The notes under the pieces: model-generated
The model's database searches: none
The model's input: the letters and a program-made list of their open reading frames with translations, nothing else
What the model was told of the DNA's origin: nothing
Made by a program: the position numbers and the translations under genes
Part shown: one piece after another, positions 1-5,480 of the stretch
Position numbering within the stretch: the first letter of the stretch is position 1
Layout of the letters: every line of letters begins with the position of its first letter
Origin: an uncultured Mollicutes bacterium
Lineage (GTDB): Bacteria > Bacillota_I > Bacilli_A > RFN20 > CAG-288
Direction: 5' to 3'
DNA: 6,842 nt
Assembly (NCBI GenBank): GCA_900549915.1
Contig: URQF01000075.1
Span: forward strand, 1-6,842

Positions 1-35
1 AAAAGGGCTCCCTTATACGTAGTATAAGAAAGCCC
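1..35 (-). terminator. Rho-independent terminator of the minus-strand surface-protein remnant
   Basis: Read on the minus strand, GGGCT (35-31) pairs with AGCCC (9-5) and CTTATAC (28-22) pairs with GTATAAG (18-12). A three-base loop closes the hairpin and TTTT follows at the window edge (4-1). The two bases between the stem halves (30-29 against 11-10) form G-U wobbles only in minus-strand RNA, giving about 14 continuous pairs. In plus-strand RNA they would be A-C mismatches. That asymmetry, and its place four bases after a minus-strand stop, show which gene it serves. Confidence 0.85.
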
Positions 36-38
36 GCG

Positions 39-434
39 TTATTGCCGCCTCAGAAGACGCGAAGTGTCAAACTTCCGTTTCTTCTTAAGCAATGGCACCA
101 CAATCCCAAGAAAACAACAGCCAAGAACACCGCAAACAATACCAATGACTGCACCAGATTTATTATCTTTCTTTTCTATCTTAGCAATAGTTGCCGTCTC
201 CTTATGTCCGCATACGGAGCATGTGTGATGTTTTTCGCCCTCCTCAGTATAGTTAGGTTCCTTATCTGTTATCCAATCACCATAAGAATGACCTGGCGAT
301 TGGATTGTTCTGCTTTCCAGTACTTCACCGCAGCGGGTGCATCTTCTCTCCTTGGCGTCTCCTTCCGTACAGGTCGGCTCCTTATAAAAGTATTTCTTGA
401 ATTCAGGGAAGAGGACACTATAATATCTATTACC
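39..434 (-). pseudogene. 3' remnant of a cell-surface protein gene with CxxCG repeats and a C-terminal membrane anchor
   Basis: This minus-strand frame is open for 131 codons between stops at 435-437 and 39-41. It has no ATG, GTG or TTG start, so it appears to be the 3' end of a longer gene. It encodes two copies of a roughly 35-residue repeat with the pattern EPxxTExGxxxxxCxxCG and a linking GHSYGDW. The CxxCG pairs are in CTRCGEV and CSVCGHK. Such repeats occur near the C-terminus of large secreted or wall-associated proteins of Bacillota, and the paired cysteines could bind zinc or form disulfides (inference). A hydrophobic segment follows (about SGAVIGIVCGVLGCCFLGIVV), then a basic tail with KKKRK, as in a membrane-anchored C-terminus. 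The last residues read LLMRQ if AGG is Met. The terminator is intact. The 5' part is missing and replaced by the marR promoter region. A nonstandard start giving a small membrane protein is possible but less likely. Confidence 0.72.
397..424 (+). promoter_or_regulatory. Sigma-A type promoter of the marR-ABC operon
   Basis: A perfect -10 hexamer TATAAT lies at 419-424. A partial -35 hexamer TTGAAT lies at 397-402, 16 bases upstream, and matches TTGACA at four of six positions. Transcription should begin near 431-434, just before the marR ribosome binding site. The promoter lies inside the remnant reading frame of the opposite strand. Confidence 0.7.
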
Positions 435-446
435 TCACAGTGTGAG
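434..446. promoter_or_regulatory. Perfect 6-1-6 palindrome, probable MarR operator
   Basis: CTCACA, a central G and TGTGAG form a perfect inverted repeat 9 bases after the -10 box, at the expected transcription start. A further pair, TATC (424-427) and GATA (453-456), is placed symmetrically about the same centre at 440. Dimeric MarR regulators bind palindromes overlapping their own promoters. Position and symmetry suggest autorepression of the operon. Binding is inferred, not shown. Confidence 0.6.
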
Positions 447-455
447 ACATCTGAT

Positions 456-462
456 AGGAGGG
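456..462 (+). promoter_or_regulatory. Ribosome binding site that sets the marR start at GTG 471
   Basis: AGGAGGG lies 8 bases before GTG 471. It matches the anti-Shine-Dalgarno sequence fully, while no ATG in this frame nearby has a comparable site. The frame runs open upstream to 42, but that extension overlaps the promoter and the minus-strand remnant and resembles no MarR N-terminus. Confidence 0.75.
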
Positions 463-470
463 ATACTCAA

Positions 471-929
471 GTGGATGAAGAACTGTTAAACGATATCCGC
501 CGTACTGGCTCCCATTTTGCAAAGCTTTCACGCTTTCAAAGAGGACATACACCAGTGAAAGGAGAACAAGCCTTTAGGTTCTATCTTTCCAGACACAAAA
601 AAGTACAGTCCGGTGACTTTGCAAAACTTCTCGGTTTTGGAACCGGGAGAGTGGCTAACATTGCAAAGTCATTGGAGAAAAAAGGAAGGATTATCCGGGA
701 AAAGGATCAAGACGATGGACGGATAACCTACTTTTCTCTGACCGATAAGGGAAGAACAAGAATCACCCAGTTAAAGGAAAAGACAATGCTTTTCCTAGAA
801 GCCAGGGTGAACCGATGGGGAGAAGAGAAGAGGAAGACGTACCTTGAAAGGACCGATGAAAGGATCGACGTCTTCGAAGAAAGGAGGATACAGAATGTTC
901 AAACTAAGGAAAAACCTAACCAAGCGTGA
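471..929 (+). CDS. MarR-family winged helix-turn-helix transcriptional regulator
   Basis: The 152-residue protein is of usual MarR length. The N-terminal helix carries the PVKGEQAF segment (about residues 27-36). The winged helix-turn-helix includes SGDFAKLLGF, then the recognition helix near GRVANIAKSLEKKG (about 59-72). The wing is REKDQDDGRITYFSLTDKGR, with the typical D-D-GR pattern and a closing TDKG. A C-terminal dimerisation helix follows. MarR proteins bind palindromic DNA as dimers and are usually released by small ligands. As first gene of an operon with two drug-exporter subunits, it is probably their repressor and autoregulator. Eight AGG codons read better as Met, for example at residue 36 (FMFY) and residue 73 (KKGMIIRE); eleven arginines use other codons. 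The start is GTG 471. The end overlaps the next gene by 35 bases, and two adjacent AGG codons near the end form that gene's ribosome binding site. The ligand is unknown. Confidence 0.88.
   Translation: MDEELLNDIRRTGSHFAKLSRFQRGHTPVKGEQAFRFYLSRHKKVQSGDFAKLLGFGTGRVANIAKSLEKKGRIIREKDQDDGRITYFSLTDKGRTRITQLKEKTMLFLEARVNRWGEEKRKTYLERTDERIDVFEERRIQNVQTKEKPNQA
881..887 (+). promoter_or_regulatory. Ribosome binding site for the first ABC gene, inside marR
   Basis: AAGGAGG lies 7 bases before ATG 895 and decides that start over an in-frame ATG at 844, which has no comparable site and would add 17 unlike residues. The same bases are read in marR as part of GAA-AGG-AGG, so a perfect Shine-Dalgarno site also supplies two reassigned codons. 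Confidence 0.75.
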
Positions 930-2799
930 TTGGTTCTATGTCGGACTGATCCTAGGCTTGACTGTCCTACAGGTCTATCTGACAAGGACCTTAATGGATT
1001 CCATTGAAACCATTACAAAACAAATCAATTATCTAAACTATAATCACAATCCAGGTGAGTTCTTTGCCGCTAGGGAACAGTCTGGAAGGCAGGGAGCCTC
1101 TGCTTTCTATAATCCATCGACGTTCAGCTGGAATAGCTTAATGAAGAGGTTAGAGAGGAATCCGTCTGTTGATGCTTCGATGCTTGCCACCATCAAGGAT
1201 ATTGCAGCCATCACTCCGGGTGATCTCTGGATCTCGGCTGGAAGGATGCTTCTTGTTGCCTTTGGGCTTGTTGCAGCACAGGTTGTCATTTCCTTCTTCG
1301 CAAGCAGTATCTCGGCACGTGTTGCAACTAAGATCCGTACTTCCTTAAACGAAAAGGTATCTTCTTTCTCGCTTGCCGAAATCAATAAGTATTCCACCGC
1401 ATCTTTGATTACCCGTACAACAAACGATGTCCAGCAGCTCGAAAGGACCTATTTATTAATCTTACGTAGGTTCTTCTCCGCTCCGATTACTTTAATCTGG
1501 GCAATATGCAAGATTCAGTCCGTCTCTTGGACCTTAAGGGTACCGACGATGATCGGTGTTATCTTCAGGATTGCCTTCCTTATCAGGGTTATGGTCTTTG
1601 TCAGGCCGAAGTTCCGCCTTACCCAGAAGCTCCTCGATAAAAGGAACGGAATCACCAGAGAGAACCTAAATGGCATCCGTGTTGTCCGTGCCTATAACGG
1701 AGAACAGTACCAGGAAGATAAGTTCTCCTCTACCAATAAAGAGAGGACGAAAGTCCAGCTCTTTACGGGTTCCGTCAGGTCTCTTAGGAGTCCGCTATTA
1801 ACCCTTGTCAGGAACGGAATCTCCTTAGCCATCTACTGGATCGGTGCTTATGGAATCAACAAAGGTAACATCACCTATCCGCAGATTCTCTCTAGGATGA
1901 GGTTATCCACTCAGATTATCAGGTCCTTCAGGATGCTGTTATTCAGGTTCTTCAGGATTCCTCGTGCCAATGTCTCTGCAAAACGTATCAATGAAATCCT
2001 TGAAACAGAAAACAGCATCAAGGATCCAGAAGCAGAGAAACCTCTGATTCAGAAAGGAAGCCTTGAATTCAAGGATGTTTCCTTCTGTTATCCGGATGCT
2101 AAGGAAAACAGGCTCGAACATATCTCCTTCAAGGTAGAAGAAGGAGAGACCCTTGCTATCATCGGAAGGACAGGCAGTGGTAAGAGTACCATTGCCAGCC
2201 TGATTGGACGTATCTACGATGCAACCGAAGGCGAAGTCCTTGTTGATGGCGTGAATGTCAAAGACAGGAAACAGAAGACCCTTCATTCCTTGATTGGATT
2301 TGTCCCCCAGAAAGGTCTGCTCTTCTCCGGTACTGTCAAAGAGAACATCGGACTTGGCAACAATAACAGGACCGATGAAGAGAGGAAAAAAGCAGCCAAA
2401 GTCGCCTGTGCCGATGAATTCATCGAGAAGAGGGAGAAAGGATACGATTCTCCGATTGCACAAGGCGGAAGCAACGTATCGGGAGGACAAAGACAGCGTC
2501 TTTGTATCGCACGTGCCGTTGCTGTCCATCCTCAGTTCTTCGTCTTCGATGATTCTTTCTCTGCCTTAGACTTCAAGACCGATTCTTTGGTCCGTCAGAA
2601 CTTAAAGGCAGAGGCAAAAGATGCTACAAAAGTCATTGTCGCACAACGAATCGGAACTATCAGGGATGCCGATCACATTGTCGTATTAGAGGAAGGCAAG
2701 AGGATCGGATATGGAACCCATAAAGAACTTCTGAATCGTTGTCCTACCTATCGTTCTATCGCACTATCTCAGCTTTCCAAGGAGGAACTCGGTTTATGA
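895..2799 (+). CDS. ABC exporter half-transporter (membrane plus ATPase domain), degenerate-site subunit
   Basis: The 634-residue protein has an ABC type-1 exporter membrane domain followed by a nucleotide-binding domain. TM1 is near residues 14-34, then comes a long predicted extracytoplasmic loop (about 37-112), and TM2 follows near 115-137. Conserved segments include TRTTNDVQQ, GIRVVRAYN and LAIYWIGAY. The ATPase domain shows Walker A GMTGSGKST (424-432, Lys430), a Q-loop in FVPQKG, signature VSGGQRQR (528-535) and Walker B ending FVFDD. Asp553 replaces the catalytic Glu, and the switch loop reads AQRIGT, with Gln for the usual His. These changes mark the degenerate partner of asymmetric heterodimers such as TM287/288, LmrCD and BmrCD, so it should pair with the next gene to export drugs or lipids. 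The substrate cannot be read from sequence. There are 32 AGG codons against 8 internal ATG, while 19 arginines, including GQRQR and PRA, use CGN or AGA. It overlaps the next gene by ATGA. Confidence 0.93.
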   Translation: MFKLRKNLTKRDWFYVGLILGLTVLQVYLTRTLMDSIETITKQINYLNYNHNPGEFFAAREQSGRQGASAFYNPSTFSWNSLMKRLERNPSVDASMLATIKDIAAITPGDLWISAGRMLLVAFGLVAAQVVISFFASSISARVATKIRTSLNEKVSSFSLAEINKYSTASLITRTTNDVQQLERTYLLILRRFFSAPITLIWAICKIQSVSWTLRVPTMIGVIFRIAFLIRVMVFVRPKFRLTQKLLDKRNGITRENLNGIRVVRAYNGEQYQEDKFSSTNKERTKVQLFTGSVRSLRSPLLTLVRNGISLAIYWIGAYGINKGNITYPQILSRMRLSTQIIRSFRMLLFRFFRIPRANVSAKRINEILETENSIKDPEAEKPLIQKGSLEFKDVSFCYPDAKENRLEHISFKVEEGETLAIIGRTGSGKSTIASLIGRIYDATEGEVLVDGVNVKDRKQKTLHSLIGFVPQKGLLFSGTVKENIGLGNNNRTDEERKKAAKVACADEFIEKREKGYDSPIAQGGSNVSGGQRQRLCIARAVAVHPQFFVFDDSFSALDFKTDSLVRQNLKAEAKDATKVIVAQRIGTIRDADHIVVLEEGKRIGYGTHKELLNRCPTYRSIALSQLSKEELGL

Positions 2800-4631
2800 G
2801 AAGAAGAAGAGTAAATGTCATCTCTCCCGAAGAGAAAAGGAATTCCAAAGAGACCAAAAAGACTCTCCTGAAACTCGGAAAGTCCTGGAAGAAATACTTA
2901 GGCTGGAGGATTGTTTCCTTTATCCTATTGATTGTCTGTGTCGTCACTGGCATCTATGCACCACAGGCTCTGTCGGACTTAACCAACGTCATCAATGACG
3001 GAAGGGTAGGACACAACGTCAACAGGGACAAAGTGTTCCATTACGGAATCATTCTTGTCATCCTATATTCCGTCACATTCGTTTCCAATATCTTATCAAC
3101 CTTAATCAGGACTGCTATCTCTAGTTTCTATACGAAGGACTTACGAGAGCAGATCAGCATCAAGATCAATAAGATTCCGCTCCGCTACTTTGATTCCCAC
3201 TCCATCGGTGATATCCTCTCCCGTCTGACCAACGATGTCGACAGGATCGGTCAGTCCTTCTCTCAGTCTGTTGCAACGAGGATCTACTCTTTCTTCAGGA
3301 TTATCGGAGCTAGGATTGCCAGGCTGACAACCCAGTGGGCAAGGGCCCTCATCTGCATTGCAAGGATCCCAGTCAGGGCTATTCTTCTCTTCTTCATCAG
3401 GAAGTTTGCGGGACCTCAGTTCCTCAAACGTCAGCAGGATGTCGGTGATGTCAACGGCATTGTCGAGGAAAACGATAATGGACAGAGGGTCATCAAGCTC
3501 TTCAACGCCGAAGAAAAGAGGAACAAACGATTCGAAGATAAGAACCAGGCTTTATCCAAATCCAGGTTCCGTTCGGAACTCTACGGCGGCTTAAGGATGC
3601 CGATTAGGACCTTTAGGAGCTATGTCTGCTATGCACTTGTCTGCTTAAGCGGCGGATTGTTCAGGGTCAATGGTTCTAGGGGCGTCACCATGGGAACCAT
3701 CACAGCCTTCTTAAGGTATGTCAACCTCTTCCGTAACCCACTCACTCAGATTGCACAGTCTAGGAACTCTCTTCAAGGTGCCGCTGCTAGTGGCAGGCGT
3801 GTCTTCTCCTTCCTTGAAGAGAAGGAAAGGGAAAACGAAGACAAGAAGAAATACGTTTTCCTTCAGGGAGAGGAAGAAGAAACAAAAGGTGAAGTCGAAT
3901 TCGACCATGTCAGCTTCGGATACAACGAAAGCCGGGAAATCATCCACGACTTCTCTGCAAAGATCAAACCAGGAAGGAAAGTCGCCATCGTCGGACCTAC
4001 GGGTGCCGGAAAGACAACCAGGGTCAACCTCTTGGAACGCTTCTATGAAGTCAATTCTGGTTCTATCAAGATTGATGGTATCGACATCAAAGACAGGAAA
4101 CGGGAAGAGGTCCATGCTCTATTCGCAATGGTCCTTCAGGACACCTGGGTGTTTGATGGAACCCTAAAAGAGAATCTTGTCTACAACAACAAAGACGTGA
4201 CAGAAGACGATATCAAGAATGCAATTCATGATGCCCACTTAACCCACTTCGTCCGTTCTCTGCCAGGCGGACTCGACTACGAAATCAAGGCAGACAGCGT
4301 AATCTCCGGTGGACAGAAGCAGCTGATCACCATAGCCCGTGCCAGGCTAAAGAAAGCTCCGCTTCTGATTCTCGATGAAGCAACGAGTAACGTCGATACT
4401 CGAACCGAGGAAAAGATTCAGGAAGCCAGGGACCGATTGAGCAAAGGAAAGACTTCCTTTGTCATCGCACACCGATTAAGCACCATTAAGAACGCAGACC
4501 TCATCTTAGTCAGGAAGGATGGAAACATTGTTGAACAGGGAACCCATGAATCCCTGCTTGCTGAGAATGGCTTCTATGCTTCCCTCTACAACGCACAGTT
4601 CGCTCTCTCTGCTGAGAATCTGATTGATTAA
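2796..4631 (+). CDS. ABC exporter half-transporter (membrane plus ATPase domain), catalytically canonical subunit
   Basis: The 611-residue protein has a basic N-terminus with four AGA arginines, TM1 near 36-58, TM2 near 82-106, and family segments PLRYFDSHS and ILSRLTNDVD. The ATPase domain has Walker A GPTGAGKTT (400-408, Lys406), Q-loop VLQDTW, signature ISGGQKQ (503-509), Walker B LLILDE with catalytic Glu528, and H-loop AHRLST with His559. It is therefore the active half of the exporter formed with the preceding gene; in this family, hydrolysis occurs at the canonical site. ATG 2796 overlaps the previous TGA, and AAGGAGG (2779-2785) lies 10 bases upstream, so translation is probably coupled. 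The frame is open back to 2739, inside the previous gene, without support. There are 32 AGG codons against 3 internal ATG. Pairs such as GMRVF (AGG then CGT, residues 334-335), ARAML (CGT 515, AGG 517) and EAMDRL (AGG 545, CGA 547) distinguish Met from Arg. The exported substrate is unknown. Confidence 0.94.
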   Translation: MRRRRVNVISPEEKRNSKETKKTLLKLGKSWKKYLGWRIVSFILLIVCVVTGIYAPQALSDLTNVINDGRVGHNVNRDKVFHYGIILVILYSVTFVSNILSTLIRTAISSFYTKDLREQISIKINKIPLRYFDSHSIGDILSRLTNDVDRIGQSFSQSVATRIYSFFRIIGARIARLTTQWARALICIARIPVRAILLFFIRKFAGPQFLKRQQDVGDVNGIVEENDNGQRVIKLFNAEEKRNKRFEDKNQALSKSRFRSELYGGLRMPIRTFRSYVCYALVCLSGGLFRVNGSRGVTMGTITAFLRYVNLFRNPLTQIAQSRNSLQGAAASGRRVFSFLEEKERENEDKKKYVFLQGEEEETKGEVEFDHVSFGYNESREIIHDFSAKIKPGRKVAIVGPTGAGKTTRVNLLERFYEVNSGSIKIDGIDIKDRKREEVHALFAMVLQDTWVFDGTLKENLVYNNKDVTEDDIKNAIHDAHLTHFVRSLPGGLDYEIKADSVISGGQKQLITIARARLKKAPLLILDEATSNVDTRTEEKIQEARDRLSKGKTSFVIAHRLSTIKNADLILVRKDGNIVEQGTHESLLAENGFYASLYNAQFALSAENLID

Positions 4632-4633
4632 CA

Positions 4634-4677
4634 AAAACAAGGTATCGATAGGCTAAAACCGAAAGATACCTTGTTTT
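4634..4677. terminator. Rho-independent terminator, probably bidirectional
   Basis: AAAACAAGGTATC (4634-4646) and GATACCTTGTTTT (4665-4677) form a perfect 13-bp stem around an 18-base loop. The plus-strand side ends in TTTT then ATTTT, two bases after the stop of the second ABC gene. Because the outer stem is A-rich on one side and T-rich on the other, the minus-strand transcript also ends in a T-run, so it can serve the convergent lipoprotein operon. Confidence 0.85.
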
Positions 4678-4679
4678 AT

Positions 4680-4735
4680 TTTGCTACAAATTCAATCCAG
4701 AATGTTTCGCAATTGCTATTCGCTCTAGTAGCAAA
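4680..4735. repeat. Short inverted repeat between the convergent operons
   Basis: TTTGCTAC (4680-4687) and GTAGCAAA (4728-4735) are perfect 8-bp inverted copies 40 bases apart, with a small palindrome GCAATTGC (4709-4716) between them. It lies in the 122-base gap between the two stop codons, beside the terminator. It may be an extra terminator arm or chance; the long loop argues against a stable hairpin. Confidence 0.3.
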
Positions 4736-4753
4736 GCCTAAGACAGCTTTTCT

Positions 4754-5464
4754 TTACATAGAGAGAGGCTTTTCAGAGAAAACCAACTTTCCATTTTTAT
4801 CAAATAGAAAGTAGATGGAATCATTGTCAACTGTTGATGCTTTGTATCTTCTCACATCGTTAGCTGGAAAAGAATCGTTCATTAAAGCATATGAACTAAT
4901 ATACAGGCAGGAACTTTTCGTGTTCGAAATCTTATCTTTGAATACGGAGAAGTCAACCGGAACATGGCCAAATGTGTTAAAGATATTATAACGAATATCT
5001 CGACTTAAAAAACACACGTCAAATGAGGCATAAGAGTTAAATTCGAATTTCGGTAAAGAAGCAATATCATACTCTGTTTGTATACTCTCTTGATTGTCTT
5101 TGTCCACAAGTGTGAAAGAAGCACGAAGAAAAATTTCTTTCCCACGCAATTTGGGATAGTCTTGGTCAAAACTAGTCCCATAGATAATATCAACGGGCAT
5201 GGAAGAAGACGGATCCGCTTGAACCTTAAATCTTGTCCTTCCGAAATATTCTCCGCTTATCCCAAGTTCTTCATGTTCGTGTTCGCTGATATTTTCTTCA
5301 AAGGCATTTTCCTTTGTTAGCCATTCCTCTTTATAACGAAAGCCGTTTTCATCCGTCAGAAAAGAATCTTGTGGATTCGAAACGCCGCTATTACTAACAT
5401 CATTATTTCCATTGCAGCCCGTCAAAAGGAGCAATGTTAACCAAAATGGTAGTTTCTTTTTCAT
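4754..5464 (-). CDS. Predicted lipoprotein of unknown function, paralogue of the upstream gene
   Basis: The 236-residue protein begins MKKKLPFWLTLLLLTGC, a lipoprotein signal peptide with lipobox LTGC and acylated Cys17, so it should be anchored outside the cell membrane. A Asn/Ser-rich linker follows, then DENGFRYKEEWLTKENAFE (38-56). That motif recurs in the neighbouring lipoprotein, as do later LPK, SYAL and YFL motifs in the same order. I do not recognise the family. The start is ATG 5464, with AGGAGGT (5477-5471) six bases upstream. The frame is open back to 5515, but that extension overlaps the preceding gene and would bury the signal peptide. It lies 16 bases after the upstream stop and is the last gene of the operon. 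It has one AGG (residue 76, GMTRF) against three internal ATG, and eight arginines in other codons, so the reassignment is barely tested here. A surface binding or immunity-like role is conceivable but unsupported. Confidence 0.82.
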   Translation of the reverse strand: MKKKLPFWLTLLLLTGCNGNNDVSNSGVSNPQDSFLTDENGFRYKEEWLTKENAFEENISEHEHEELGISGEYFGRTRFKVQADPSSSMPVDIIYGTSFDQDYPKLRGKEIFLRASFTLVDKDNQESIQTEYDIASLPKFEFNSYASFDVCFLSRDIRYNIFNTFGHVPVDFSVFKDKISNTKSSCLYISSYALMNDSFPANDVRRYKASTVDNDSIYFLFDKNGKLVFSEKPLSM

Positions 5465-5470
5465 TGTCAG

Positions 5471-5477
5471 ACCTCCT
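5471..5477 (-). promoter_or_regulatory. Ribosome binding site of the downstream lipoprotein gene
   Basis: AGGAGGT on the minus strand lies six bases before ATG 5464, in the 16-base gap after the previous TAG. It fixes the start at the signal peptide rather than at 5515. Confidence 0.75.
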
Positions 5478-5480
5478 GAT

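Larger units (their letters stand above)
471..4631 (+). other. Region of AGG codons read as methionine (genetic code reassignment)
   Basis: My hand count gives 8 AGG in the regulator and 32 in each ABC gene, against 1, 8 and 3 internal ATG. AGG would thus be about 86 percent of internal Met codons. AGG sits where relatives have Met or another hydrophobic residue: SVMSLMSP (residues 295 and 298), VMNGISLAIYWIGAY (306) and IIMSFMMLLFMFFMIPRA (343, 346, 351, 354) in the first ABC protein; GLMMPIMTFM (267, 271, 274), KDMKREE (434) and ILVMKDG (573) in the second. Conserved arginines use CGT, CGC, CGA, CGG or AGA, about 50 in all. All starts are ATG or GTG, so the change concerns elongation. TAA, TAG and TGA all still act as stops. 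From memory, AGG to Met has been described in a clade of uncultivated Bacilli, by altered charging of an arginine tRNA. No tRNA gene in this window tests that. Confidence 0.93.

Noticed and set aside
42..470. N-terminal extension of the marR reading frame
   Set aside because: It runs through the promoter, operator and the antisense surface-protein remnant and has no MarR-like sequence. The strong ribosome binding site points to GTG 471.
1107..2529. Open frames on the minus strand and in other plus frames inside the ABC genes
   Set aside because: They lie within strongly recognised ABC coding sequence and have no ribosome binding site or family features; they are shadows.
471..4631. Systematic ATG to AGG sequencing error or mutation as the source of the AGG codons
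   Set aside because: Seventy-two T-to-G errors restricted to Met codons, with correct ATG starts and some intact internal ATG, is not credible, and frames and other motifs are undamaged.
471..4631. AGG as a rare arginine codon or a programmed frameshift site
   Set aside because: AGG is frequent, falls in hydrophobic positions and is followed by unbroken frames, so neither use fits.
4632..4753. A small gene or RNA in the convergent intergenic gap
   Set aside because: Only the terminator hairpin and a weak inverted repeat are visible; no start with a ribosome binding site and no tRNA-like fold was seen.
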